43,267 nucleotides of DNA, taken from Pseudomonadota bacterium (GTDB taxonomy: Bacteria > Pseudomonadota > Gammaproteobacteria > Burkholderiales > Burkholderiaceae_D). The position numbers and the translations under genes are program-made. The stretch lies in the NCBI GenBank assembly GCA_023389425.1, contig JAEWEK010000098.1, forward strand, positions 1 to 43,267, in the 5' to 3' direction. Position 1 is the first letter of the stretch, and every line of letters starts with the position of its first letter. Below the pieces are notes generated by a model. The model was given only the letters and a program-made list of their open reading frames with translations. It did not search any database and had not been told where the DNA came from. Below are positions 17,202-24,498 of this stretch, piece after piece.

Positions 17202-17402
17202 TTATGACAGGCTCGTGCAAGCTGTGCCAGCTAGGCAGCTCTTGACGTTGGCAATGAAAGTTGTAAAGGCATCCGGTGCTAAGGCCCGGAGTCCAAATAC
17301 GAGCGCGATCGATACCATTGCAATCACTAGCGCATACTCGACTACCTGTGCGCCATCCTCATCCCGAGCGAACGTATTCGCGAGTTCCACAAGCTGTTTC
17401 AT
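17202..17402 (-). CDS. flp: Flp pilin, downstream copy
   Basis: 66 residues, Flp/Fap family major-pilin type. The class III signal is DEDG/AQVVEYALVIAMVS, cut after Gly17 with Glu +5 and Tyr +6, followed by one membrane helix. The C-terminus has two cysteines (KSCLAGTAC). Start 17402 is favoured since AAGGA lies 7 bases before it; the ATG at 17408 is too close. About 80 percent identical to the upstream flp gene (53 of 66 positions by hand). Together these should be the pilus subunits processed by the CpaA/TadV peptidase. Confidence 0.92.
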   Translation of the reverse strand: MKQLVELANTFARDEDGAQVVEYALVIAMVSIALVFGLRALAPDAFTTFIANVKSCLAGTACTSLS

Positions 17403-17432
17403 TTTCATTTCCTTTTACACAGTAGTTGAGCA

Positions 17433-17465
17433 CGGAGAGGCCTCGGCCCTCGGCTGGCCTCTCCG
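17433..17465 (-). promoter_or_regulatory. Strong hairpin between the two flp genes
   Basis: A perfect 10-base-pair stem CGGAGAGGCC/GGCCTCTCCG with a 13-base loop, 47 bases after the upstream pilin stop and 30 bases before the next pilin start. There is no T tract behind it, so it is more likely an RNA stabiliser or processing site than a terminator. Confidence 0.6.
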
Positions 17466-17512
17466 AAGACCGGACCGCGACTGGATAAAGGCCGCGGTGC
17501 CGGCAACGGCCC

Positions 17513-17713
17513 TTAGGGCAGGCTGGCGCACGCTGTGCCAGCCAGGCAGCTTTTGACGTTTGCGATAAACGATGTAAAAGCCCCAGGCGCGAGAGCGCGC
17601 AGGCCAAATACGAGCGCGATCGAAACCATGGCGATGACCAGCGCATACTCGACAACTTGCGCGCCATCGTCCTCGGTAGCGAATTCCTTCAGGAGTTTCG
17701 TGAGTTGTTCCAT
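17513..17713 (-). CDS. flp: Flp pilin, upstream copy
   Basis: 66 residues. Signal EDDG/AQVVEYALVIAMVS with Gly17, Glu +5 and Tyr +6, a single helix, and the same C-terminal KSCLAGTAC cysteine pair. Start 17713 chosen for the GAGG site 7 bases upstream; the longer frame has no pilin character. A tandem duplicate of the next gene, the differences lying mostly in the leader peptide (9 of 13) and a few near the C-terminus. The mature helix is identical, so both could enter the same filament. Confidence 0.92.
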   Translation of the reverse strand: MEQLTKLLKEFATEDDGAQVVEYALVIAMVSIALVFGLRALAPGAFTSFIANVKSCLAGTACASLP

Positions 17714-17792
17714 TTCAATTCCTCTTTTCTTAACGGTTGATGGATGTACATGTAATGTCGAAACTGGAATCCCGCTCTGGCGGCAGGTCTGA

Positions 17793-18068
17793 TCATTTAC
17801 TGGAGCTGTTTCCCATCGCGCCGCCAATATTGATGACGTTGGTGACTGGCGGCGGTTCTTTGAAGCTGTCGTGGTAGCGTTTCTGGGCGTGCAGTGCGGC
17901 CTCGGTATCGATACCGGCCACCTGATCAGGATTGCGGCCAGCCAGTGGGTCAATCGTCTGGGTCAAACGTGCCTGGCGTACGGCATCCCCGAAGCGCGCG
18001 TCATAGTTGGGTGCACTGCTGCAGCCTGCGAGCAGGATGGCGGCGGCGAGTGAAATAATCGGTCGCAT
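17793..18068 (-). CDS. Small Tad-locus lipoprotein
   Basis: 91 residues. A lipoprotein signal with lipobox LLAGC (Cys near residue 15) and a short periplasmic part with DPLAGRNPDQVAGIDTEAAL and RYHDSFKEPPP. Similar small lipoproteins sit next to the secretin in tad loci of Burkholderiales and pseudomonads and are sometimes named CpaD-like; a secretin pilotin role is plausible but inferred. Start 18068 chosen because AGGAG lies 7 bases before it; the ATG at 18083 overlaps the secretin stop and would lengthen the signal. Confidence 0.75.
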   Translation of the reverse strand: MRPIISLAAAILLAGCSSAPNYDARFGDAVRQARLTQTIDPLAGRNPDQVAGIDTEAALHAQKRYHDSFKEPPPVTNVINIGGAMGNSSSK

Positions 18069-18079
18069 GTCATTGCTCC

Positions 18080-19606
18080 TCATTTGGCCGGCCGGATGTG
18101 GCCGGCTTCGGTGCTGCCCATGATCAGGGTGTCGTTCAGCGACGGCTCGGCGTGCACGTCAGTGGGCAGGATGGCGGCGGTGGCTGTCGGCTTGACCAGC
18201 CGCGGGGTCACGACGAAGATCAGTTCAGTCTGGTCTTTCTGGAATTCGGACGAGCGAAACAGTGCACCAAGTACAGGGATATCGCCCAGGCCGGGGAACT
18301 TCTTCAGCGTTTCGGTCACATTATTTCGGATCAGGCCCGCGACGGCGAAGCTCTGGCCATCGTTCAGCTGGACCGTGGTGTCGACGCGACGCGTAGTCAT
18401 CGAAGGCAGTACCGCGGTCACATTGCCGAGGGTGGTGAAGGGCGAACCGGTTTGTGACAGTTCGGATACCTCAGACACCACTTTCAAGTTGACCCGGCTG
18501 CCATCCAGCACTGTTGGGGAAAACTTCAGGCCGACGCCAAATTCTTTCTCTTCCAGCGTGATCGACGTAAATCCCTGCTGGTTTTGGGCGACTGGGATAA
18601 AAATCTTTCCGCCGGACAGGAAACTGGCGGATTGCCCGCTGATGGCCATGATGTTCGGTTCGGCCAGTACCCGCACCAGACCGTCCTGCTTCTGGGCGTC
18701 GATGCCGAAAAGAGTTGCACTCCCTGATCCGCCATTCAGGGCGGCGCCGGCTGCGGCGCTGCCGCCAGTGACGCCAACCGACGCGCTACCGCTCACGACG
18801 CCACGGCCGAATTTGCCGGTCACCAATGGGGCACCTCCGAAGATGCCCGACAGCACTTTCGATGTCATCCCGTCGGCCGAGACGAACATGCGCGAGTAGT
18901 CGATATTGAAATGGTCCAGCAGGGTTTTACTGACCTCGGCTATTTTTACTTCGAGCATCACCTGCTGGGGCGTGGACACGCGCAACAGGTTGACGACGCG
19001 CTTGCCGTCGCCATAAGCAGTCGCGATCCGCATTGTCTCGTCTAACTTCGATGGATCGTTGACGCGGCCGGTCAGCACCAGTGCGTTCTCTGCTGACTTT
19101 ACGTGAATATCGGTCTCCTCAGGCATAACCTCGGCCAGCTTCGATTGGAGAATGCCGGGGTCGATCGAGACGACAATGTCCTGCAAAAAGCACGCCCCCT
19201 TCGCATCCTGCAGGATTACGTTCATTGACCCGGCACGCCGGCCGCGCACGAACAGATCGGTGGGGCTGAGCAGCAGCACGTCGGCGTCGGCTATGCCGGT
19301 GTAGACATCCATTGGGCTCATGGCAGCGCTTGCCGTGGCGGCCGCTGGCGCCGGTGCAGGGCCGGCAGGCACCTTGCCGCTGACGGGACCGTCAACCACT
19401 ACTCTTGTCACCGCCACCTTGAGCGGGATGACGCGTGATTTTCCCAGCATGACCATCGCGGTCGGACGTTCGGTGACGCCGACGCACTGGTGAGGATTGC
19501 GGTCGCTCACCGCCGCGGTGGCGGGTTTGGCCAGCTTGGCGGCGCCGGCGCCACCGGAAAGGGTCGCGCATACCAGCAATGTGCCGGCTTGGATAGTTCG
19601 GTTCAC
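18080..19606 (-). CDS. cpaC: Tad outer-membrane secretin CpaC/RcpA
   Basis: 508 residues. A signal peptide (about 1-22), an N-terminal pilus-secretin domain with TDLFVRGRRAGSMNVIL, a BON-like segment (about 165-215), and the C-terminal secretin core with VLAEPNIMAISGQSASFLSG, TRRVDTTVQLNDGQSFAVAG and ELIFVVTPRLV. It forms the outer-membrane ring through which the Flp pilus passes. An Ala/Pro-rich stretch near residue 85 is a linker. It follows cpaB by 27 bases. Confidence 0.93.
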   Translation of the reverse strand: MNRTIQAGTLLVCATLSGGAGAAKLAKPATAAVSDRNPHQCVGVTERPTAMVMLGKSRVIPLKVAVTRVVVDGPVSGKVPAGPAPAPAAATASAAMSPMDVYTGIADADVLLLSPTDLFVRGRRAGSMNVILQDAKGACFLQDIVVSIDPGILQSKLAEVMPEETDIHVKSAENALVLTGRVNDPSKLDETMRIATAYGDGKRVVNLLRVSTPQQVMLEVKIAEVSKTLLDHFNIDYSRMFVSADGMTSKVLSGIFGGAPLVTGKFGRGVVSGSASVGVTGGSAAAGAALNGGSGSATLFGIDAQKQDGLVRVLAEPNIMAISGQSASFLSGGKIFIPVAQNQQGFTSITLEEKEFGVGLKFSPTVLDGSRVNLKVVSEVSELSQTGSPFTTLGNVTAVLPSMTTRRVDTTVQLNDGQSFAVAGLIRNNVTETLKKFPGLGDIPVLGALFRSSEFQKDQTELIFVVTPRLVKPTATAAILPTDVHAEPSLNDTLIMGSTEAGHIRPAK

Positions 19607-19633
19607 GGTGGGTCTCCCAGTGGGATGTTCTAA

Positions 19634-20461
19634 TTAAAAGCAGCTCACATAGCGGCCGCTGTCGCGCAACACTTCGACGCATGGACGGGCCGCGGCCACC
19701 GTCCGGATGATTTTCGGCCGTGGCACCGCGGGGGGCGTCTGATGCTGCGTCGGCGGAGCGATGCCAAACAGCTCGTCTTTCGTGATGCCGCGCGTGTCGA
19801 CTGTCTGCTTGTCGACCTGGTTGCGCAGTACCAGAGACAGCGATCCGACGCTGCGTGCCAGGTCCAGCTTCTCGGCATCCTGCGGGCTCAGTTCGAGCGT
19901 CACGGCGCTCACCACTTTGGGCTTGGTGTCGTCGCGTCCGGCTTCCTGTGCCACCGCCAGCACCAGCACCTGCTCCAGTACCGTCTTGCTGACCTGACGT
20001 GGAGGCTCGTTGCGCCCGGTGTCTTGCTGGGTGTTGACCATGACATCGACATAGGTGCCGGGGAGGGCGAAGCCGGCCACTCCCACCACGTCGTTGACGC
20101 GCACCGTCATAGCACGCTTGCCCTCGGCGATGACGGCGGACAGTCCGCCCTGGGTGCCGACGGGTGCCAACTTACGTTCGATTACCGGCTCGCCGCGCGA
20201 CAGGCTGGTCTTGAGCGTGCGCTGCTGGACGGCCTTCACATCGGCGAACGCACCAGGCGGCACGGAACCCGCGGGCCAGTCCGCGACCGTCACCATTTCT
20301 GGCGTGATCCGCGAGCCCAATTCGATGTCGACCGCAGCGATGACGACCTTATTGGCGGACACGCCAGCGCGTTTGGCGACCCAGCCTGTGGCATAGGCTG
20401 CGGCGGCCAGCCCGGTGAGCAGGGCAAGTCCAATCAGCAGCAGGCCTTTGAGGTTTTTCAT
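19634..20461 (-). CDS. cpaB: Flp pilus assembly protein CpaB/RcpC
   Basis: 275 residues. An N-terminal membrane anchor (LLLIGLALLTGLAAAAYATG), a SAF domain beginning VVIAAVDIELGSRITPEMV, and a conserved RVNDVVGVAGFALPGTYVDV segment. CpaB is a periplasmic partner of the secretin. Start 20461 chosen where the conserved anchor begins. The tail holds two cysteines (ARPCVEVL and the penultimate residue), possibly a disulphide. It lies 13 bases after the peptidase gene. Confidence 0.9.
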   Translation of the reverse strand: MKNLKGLLLIGLALLTGLAAAAYATGWVAKRAGVSANKVVIAAVDIELGSRITPEMVTVADWPAGSVPPGAFADVKAVQQRTLKTSLSRGEPVIERKLAPVGTQGGLSAVIAEGKRAMTVRVNDVVGVAGFALPGTYVDVMVNTQQDTGRNEPPRQVSKTVLEQVLVLAVAQEAGRDDTKPKVVSAVTLELSPQDAEKLDLARSVGSLSLVLRNQVDKQTVDTRGITKDELFGIAPPTQHQTPPAVPRPKIIRTVAAARPCVEVLRDSGRYVSCF

Positions 20462-20474
20462 GTCGAACCCTCCT

Positions 20475-21065
20475 TCAAATGAATCCAAGCTGGTGTGCGG
20501 CGACGTACCCAATGGTCGCCGCCGCGATGCTCACGCCGAACGCCAGCTTTCCCGCCGATTGCGATGGGGCTAGCTGAACCGTCGGACGCTGGCCACCGAC
20601 TGCGGACAGCGCGAGGTAGCACAGCAGCAGGCGCGTGTTATCCAGCAGACGCCGCATAAGACCGTGGTACGCGGCGAATGCAATAGCTGCAACGCCGCCC
20701 ACCACGAAACTGAAAAACAGTGCAAACAAGGTGTCGTACCAGCCGAGGAATGCGCCAGCCATCGCCATCAGCTTCACGTCGCCTGCGCCGACGGCGCGCA
20801 TCAGGTAGAAAGGGAACATCGACAGGAAGCCGAGCAGGACGCCCGTTACGGGGAACTGCCATCCGGCGCCTGGCACCGGCGGCACCACGATCGTGTAGAT
20901 GGTGCCGAACACCAGTCCGCCCACGGTCAGCCAGTTGGGGATGCGGAAGCTGCGGAAGTCGCAGATCGCCGCGGTCACCAGCAGCGCGATCAGCACCCCG
21001 GTGCGCGGGTCGGCGACCAGCATCCAGAGCAGCTCGAGCAGGGCGCGTGCTTCGCTGTGATCCAT
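20475..21065 (-). CDS. cpaA: Prepilin peptidase CpaA/TadV
   Basis: 196 residues, A24 aspartic membrane peptidase. The two catalytic aspartates lie in AAICDFRSFRIPNWL and in the GxGD motif GAGDVKLMAM. About six membrane helices. It cuts and probably methylates the Flp pilins and TadE-like pseudopilins encoded in the same operon. Start 21065 preferred because GAGG lies 6 bases upstream, while the ATG at 21071 touches that site. The 3' part of the longer frame upstream is unrelated sequence. Confidence 0.9.
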   Translation of the reverse strand: MDHSEARALLELLWMLVADPRTGVLIALLVTAAICDFRSFRIPNWLTVGGLVFGTIYTIVVPPVPGAGWQFPVTGVLLGFLSMFPFYLMRAVGAGDVKLMAMAGAFLGWYDTLFALFFSFVVGGVAAIAFAAYHGLMRRLLDNTRLLLCYLALSAVGGQRPTVQLAPSQSAGKLAFGVSIAAATIGYVAAHQLGFI

Positions 21066-21073
21066 GTTCATCC

Positions 21074-21232
21074 TCACGTCGTTGTCCAGTTCAGCCTGCG
21101 CAGTGCGAGAAACGCCAGTCCGCCCAGCGCCGCGATGATCACCGCCAGCAGCACGAACTCCACGCGCATGCTGCCGTCGTCCTTCAACAGCCACCGGACG
21201 GCGTTCCAGCAAGCGGACATTGAGCGCGACAT
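21074..21232 (-). CDS. Short Flp-like pilin at the head of the Tad operon
   Basis: 52 residues. KDDG/SMRVEFVLLAVIIAALGG is a complete class III prepilin signal: Gly20 cut site, Glu +5, Phe +6, and a hydrophobic helix. The mature part is only about 32 residues, shorter than the other two Flp proteins (49), and has no C-terminal cysteines. Start 21232 has AAGGA four bases upstream. It is the first gene of the operon, 8 bases before the peptidase. It may be a minor or priming pilin; that role is inferred. Confidence 0.7.
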   Translation of the reverse strand: MSRSMSACWNAVRWLLKDDGSMRVEFVLLAVIIAALGGLAFLALRRLNWTTT

Positions 21233-21376
21233 GGAATCCTTCCGGCAGCGTTGAAGTGCACAGGCGTTGGAGACCAGTGTAGGAAGCGGCAGGCGCGGCC
21301 GCATGGGACACGCCGCCGTTTTTGTGGATGGCTGTTTGTACCGGCGCGCGCGAAAGCGAGGCAGGACAGATGTACC

Positions 21377-21407
21377 GGATGCGCGTGACGCGCATCCCAT
21401 TTTTTTT
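21377..21407 (+). terminator. Orphan plus-strand terminator
   Basis: A 9-base-pair stem (GGATGCGCG/CGCGCATCC with TGA loop) followed by CA and a run of eight T. This is a textbook Rho-independent terminator for plus-strand transcription, yet no plus-strand gene lies upstream before nrdB and the two-component pair. Confidence 0.75.
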
Positions 21408-21538
21408 CGCGGATGGGTTAGCGCGCGAACCGATGACGCGCGCGATTTCGGTGATAAGAAAAGCGCGAATCGCGCGCGCTCAACATGCACCGTGTGGCAT
21501 CGATGCAAACGTTGAGAGTTTGAATATCAAAAAAGCCC

Positions 21539-21583
21539 ACGAAAAACCTGTGCGGCAGTTGCGCACTGACAAGGTTTTCGTGT
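21539..21583. repeat. Nested inverted repeat
   Basis: Outer arms CACGAAAAACC and GGTTTTCGTG pair over 10 bases with one bulged A; an inner GTGCG/CGCAC stem sits inside. Likely a structured RNA element or protein site; function unknown. Confidence 0.5.
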
Positions 21584-21700
21584 ACTTTACGTGATTGAAT
21601 TTGTCAAATGGTGAACACGCTGATTTTTTTGCGCGAAACCGGGACAAAAAACCGATTGAAATGGGACGCTGACCTCAACAGTATGCACGTAAATTTATCG

Positions 21701-21753
21701 AAAAGAACAAGCCGCACTGCCTGATCGGTTCAGGCATGGCGGCTTTTTCTTTT
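21701..21753 (+). terminator. Strong bidirectional terminator
   Basis: A TGCCTGA/TCAGGCA stem extended by a GCCGC/GCGGC stem across a 2x2 internal loop, followed by TTTTTCTTTT on the plus strand; AAAAGAACAA before it gives a T-rich exit on the minus strand as well. It may end an unannotated plus-strand transcript in the spacer. Confidence 0.75.
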
Positions 21754-21895
21754 CGGCTCGATGCGGGCTGCGGTTTGAACAGCGTCACTTGATGTACCAG
21801 TGTTGCCGGTCGCGAGATCGGCGACGACGGCTGAAGTGCTCCAATTGTGAGGAGTTGGAGCAGTTCAGCTGGTGCCGAATTCATTAGCATAAACA

Positions 21896-21923
21896 TTGAG
21901 TAGCGTTTGTGCCGATGAATAAT
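21896..21923 (+). promoter_or_regulatory. Candidate promoter of the histone gene
   Basis: TTGAGT (21896-21901), 16-base spacer, AATAAT (21918-21923, five of six consensus). It lies 70 bases before the histone start. Confidence 0.35.
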
Positions 21924-21993
21924 TCGCCTGGCCGGGTGGCCGGACGGGTTTAAACCTTGATGTATCTCTCATCGCAGACGAAGGAGAACAAAA

Positions 21994-22896
21994 ATGGCAA
22001 CAGCCGCAAAGAAAACCGCAGCAAAGAAACCGGCAGCGAAAGCAGCCGCCAAACCGGCAGCAAAAGCAGCCGCGGACAAACCGGTGAAGAAGGCAGCAGC
22101 CGCCAAGCCGGCAGCCAAGGCCGCCGCTAAGCCGGCAGCGAAGAAAGCCGCTGCAAAGCCGGCAGCGAAGAAAGCTGCCGCCAAGCCGGCAGCAAAGAAA
22201 GCAGCAGCCAAGCCGGGAGCAAAGAAAGCCGCGGCCAAGCCGGCAGCGAAGAAGGCAGCAGCATCGAAAGCAGCTGCTAAACCGGCAGCAAAGAAAGCAG
22301 CTGCCAAGCCGGCAGCAAAAAAATCCGCGGCAAAACCGGCAGCAAAGAAAGCAGCCGCCAAGCCTGCAGCTAAAAAAGCAGCCGCTTCCAAAGCCGCCGC
22401 CAAGCCTGCTGCCAAGAAGGCCGCTGCCAAGCCGGCTGCGAAGAAAGCCGCTGCCAAGCCTGCTGCGAAAAAAGCTGCCGCTAAACCGGCTGCCAAGAAA
22501 GCCGCTGCAAAACCGGCCGCCAAAGCCGCCGCCAAGCCGGCCGCAAAAAAAGCAGCCGCCAAGCCGGCAGCTAAAAAGGCCGCCGCAAAACCGGCAGCTA
22601 AAAAAGCAGCCGCCAAGCCTGCAGTGAAGGCAGCCGCCAAGCCGGCAGCGAAGAAGGCCGCAGCGAAACCGGCCGCCAAGCCGGCCGCCGCAGCAAAGCC
22701 GGCAGCAGCGAAGCCGGCCGCGAAGAAAGCCGCAAGCAAGAAGCCGGCCGCCAAGAAGGCAGCTCCGGCAGCGGCAGCCGCTCCGGCAGCGGCAGCGCCG
22801 TCGGTCGCTCCGACCCCGGCACCGACCGCGGCCCCGGCCAAGACCGTGCTGGCTCCGGCAGCAGCATGGCCGTTCCCGACCAGCAGCCGTCCGTAA
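21994..22896 (+). CDS. Ala/Lys-rich histone H1-like protein
   Basis: 300 residues, mostly Ala, Lys and Pro. Residues 1 to about 255 are built of imperfect repeats of the type KPAAKKAAA, like the C-terminal tail of eukaryotic H1 and the AlgP/HctB-type bacterial proteins. It should bind DNA through its positive charge and condense or bridge the nucleoid. The last 45 residues switch to Ala/Pro without lysine and end WPFPTSSRP, a tail common to H1-like proteins of this bacterial group. An AAGGAG ribosome site precedes the ATG by 8 bases. The repeats at DNA level make the length prone to change. A terminator follows. Confidence 0.9.
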   Translation: MATAAKKTAAKKPAAKAAAKPAAKAAADKPVKKAAAAKPAAKAAAKPAAKKAAAKPAAKKAAAKPAAKKAAAKPGAKKAAAKPAAKKAAASKAAAKPAAKKAAAKPAAKKSAAKPAAKKAAAKPAAKKAAASKAAAKPAAKKAAAKPAAKKAAAKPAAKKAAAKPAAKKAAAKPAAKAAAKPAAKKAAAKPAAKKAAAKPAAKKAAAKPAVKAAAKPAAKKAAAKPAAKPAAAAKPAAAKPAAKKAASKKPAAKKAAPAAAAAPAAAAPSVAPTPAPTAAPAKTVLAPAAAWPFPTSSRP

Positions 22897-22926
22897 TAGC
22901 CGGCTCTGCCTGAATTCAGGCACAAT

Positions 22927-22962
22927 ACCGCTGTGTGTTTGTTCACACAGCGGTTTTTTTTT
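22927..22962 (+). terminator. Rho-independent terminator after the histone gene
   Basis: An 11-base-pair perfect stem ACCGCTGTGTG/CACACAGCGGT with a 6-base loop, running into a tract of about nine T. It ends 11 bases before the yggT start. Confidence 0.93.
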
Positions 22963-22973
22963 GAGGAGTCGTC

Positions 22974-23495
22974 GTGCTGAGTATTCTCCAGTTGATCGTC
23001 GATGCCGCGGCCAGCGTGCTGGGCGGCGTGCTGCTGCTGCGTTTCTGGATGCAGGCCACGCGCGTGCGTCCGCCGATGCAGGTGGCGCAGTTCACGTTCA
23101 CCTTATCGGACTGGCTGGTGAAGCCGCTGCGCCGTATCCTGCCGGGCGTCGGCGGCTACGACTGGGCGAGCCTGATCGGCGCCTTCCTGGTGGTGCTGGC
23201 GGCGACGTCGCTGATGGCATTGTCGGGTTGGGGCGCGGAGGCGATCTTCATCGGCGCCATCTTCCGCTTCATCAGCTGGATGATCTACGGGCTGATGGCG
23301 CTGCTGATCATCGACGCCATCTTCAGCTGGGTGAACCCGCATGCGCCGCTGGCGCCCTTCGTCAGCGCGCTCAACTACCCGCTGCTGCGCCCGATCCGGC
23401 GCGTGATTCCGCCGATCGGCGGCGTGGACTTTTCGGTGCTGGTGGCGCTGATCCTGCTGCAGGTCTTGAAGCAGGTGCTCGAGCACATTTTTTGA
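22974..23495 (+). CDS. yggT: YggT-family membrane protein
   Basis: 173 residues with two YggT repeats, each of two hydrophobic helices. The repeat signatures are LVKPLRRILPGVGGYDWASL and YPLLRPIRRVIPPIGGVDFS. YggT proteins are inner-membrane proteins linked to osmotic tolerance in E. coli; the mechanism is not settled. It starts with GTG at 22974, fixed by GAGGAG five bases upstream. It is convergent with the pfkB-family gene, with a REP arm between the two. Confidence 0.88.
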   Translation: MLSILQLIVDAAASVLGGVLLLRFWMQATRVRPPMQVAQFTFTLSDWLVKPLRRILPGVGGYDWASLIGAFLVVLAATSLMALSGWGAEAIFIGAIFRFISWMIYGLMALLIIDAIFSWVNPHAPLAPFVSALNYPLLRPIRRVIPPIGGVDFSVLVALILLQVLKQVLEHIF

Positions 23496-23514
23496 GAGTG
23501 AGCTCGCAAGCTGT

Positions 23515-23546
23515 CCATGGGTCCCCGCCTGCGCGGGGACGACGGG
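23515..23546. repeat. REP half-element, copy 2
   Basis: GTCCCCGCCTGCGCGGGGAC followed by GACGGG: a single right-hand arm of the REP doublet seen at 6677, with no left partner. It lies between the convergent yggT and pfkB-family genes and could end both transcripts. Confidence 0.75.
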
Positions 23547-23551
23547 TTTAA

Positions 23552-24490
23552 TCAGTAACGATAACCGAACGCGCGCTCGAACTGGTCGGCGATCTGCGCC
23601 GCAGTGAAGCTGTGGTTCTGGCCGCCCTGGTGGGCGATCTTGATGGAACCGAGCAGGCTGGCGATGCGCCCGCTGGTCGGCCAGTCGTAGCCATTGGTGA
23701 TGCCGAACAGGAGGCCCGCGCGATAGGCGTCGCCGCAGCCGGTCGGATCGACCACCTTCTCTGCCTGCACCGCCGGAATGTCGTGGCGCTCGCCGCCCGC
23801 ATGGATCTCCGAACCCTTGTCGCCGCGCGTGATGATGAGCGCATCCAGGCGCGCCGCGATGTCGGCCAGCGTCAGGCCGGTACGGTCCATCACCATTTCG
23901 AATTCGTAGTCGTTGGCCGCCAGGTAGCTGGCCTGGTCGATGAAGGCGATCAGCTCTTCGCCCGAGAACATCGGCAGCTGCTGGCCCGGATCGAACATGA
24001 AGGGGATGCCCAGCGCGGCGCAGTCGCGCGCGTGCTTGAGCATGCCGTCGCGGCCATCCGGCGCGATGATCGCCACCGCCAGCGGACCGCAGTCGCCGAC
24101 GCTGTTCTCGTGCGAGAACTGCATCGCGCCCGGGTGGAAGGCATTGATCTGGTTGTTGTCCAGGTCCGCGGTGACGAAGCATTGCGCGGTGTAGGCATGC
24201 TCGATGGTGCGGATCGCGCGCGTGGCGATGCCGAGCTTGTCGAAGCGCTGCAGGTATTCGCCGCCGTCCTGGCCGATGGTGGCCATGATGAGCGGGTCGC
24301 CGCCCAGCAGCTTGAGGTTGTAGGCGATGTTGGCGGAGCAGCCGCCGTATTCGGTGCGCAGGGTCGGCACCAGGAAGGACACGTTCACCCGGTGCAGGTG
24401 GTCGGCCAGCAGGGTGTCGCCGAAGCGGCCGTGGTACTGCATGATCTTGTCGAATGCGAGCGATCCGCAGATCAGCGCGGTCTTGGTCAT
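23552..24490 (-). CDS. PfkB-family carbohydrate kinase
   Basis: 312 residues, ribokinase/PfkB fold. The N-terminal signature YGGCSANIAYNLKLLGG and the C-terminal DPTGCGDAYRAGLLFG give the anion hole and the catalytic Asp (GCGD in place of the usual GAGD). It phosphorylates a sugar or nucleoside; adenosine kinase-like members look similar. The substrate cannot be told from the sequence. It is the last gene of the accB-accC-prmA-DUF3426 unit, 8 bases after the DUF3426 gene. Confidence 0.87.
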   Translation of the reverse strand: MTKTALICGSLAFDKIMQYHGRFGDTLLADHLHRVNVSFLVPTLRTEYGGCSANIAYNLKLLGGDPLIMATIGQDGGEYLQRFDKLGIATRAIRTIEHAYTAQCFVTADLDNNQINAFHPGAMQFSHENSVGDCGPLAVAIIAPDGRDGMLKHARDCAALGIPFMFDPGQQLPMFSGEELIAFIDQASYLAANDYEFEMVMDRTGLTLADIAARLDALIITRGDKGSEIHAGGERHDIPAVQAEKVVDPTGCGDAYRAGLLFGITNGYDWPTSGRIASLLGSIKIAHQGGQNHSFTAAQIADQFERAFGYRY

Positions 24491-24498
24491 GTGAAGCC

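Larger units (their letters stand above)
21233..21993. other. Gene-free spacer with several hairpins
   Basis: 761 bases between the divergent Tad operon and the histone gene. No frame here has convincing coding character. It holds a GC-rich terminator at 21377-21407, a nested inverted repeat at 21539-21583, a strong bidirectional terminator at 21701-21753 and a candidate histone promoter at 21896-21923. The stretch near 21340-21480 is rich in GCGCGC steps. Confidence 0.6.

Noticed and set aside
21267..21594. Small plus-strand frames in the spacer before the histone gene
   Set aside because: No ribosome sites, no coding-type composition, and they run across a terminator hairpin.
21994..22770. 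Possible CRISPR or satellite array
   Set aside because: The repeats are in-frame codons of an Ala/Lys-rich protein, with no spacers of constant length and no cas genes.
21865..22946. Gly/Cys- and Ala/Phe-rich minus-strand frames opposite the histone gene
   Set aside because: They only mirror the AAAKPAAKK codons; no plausible protein.
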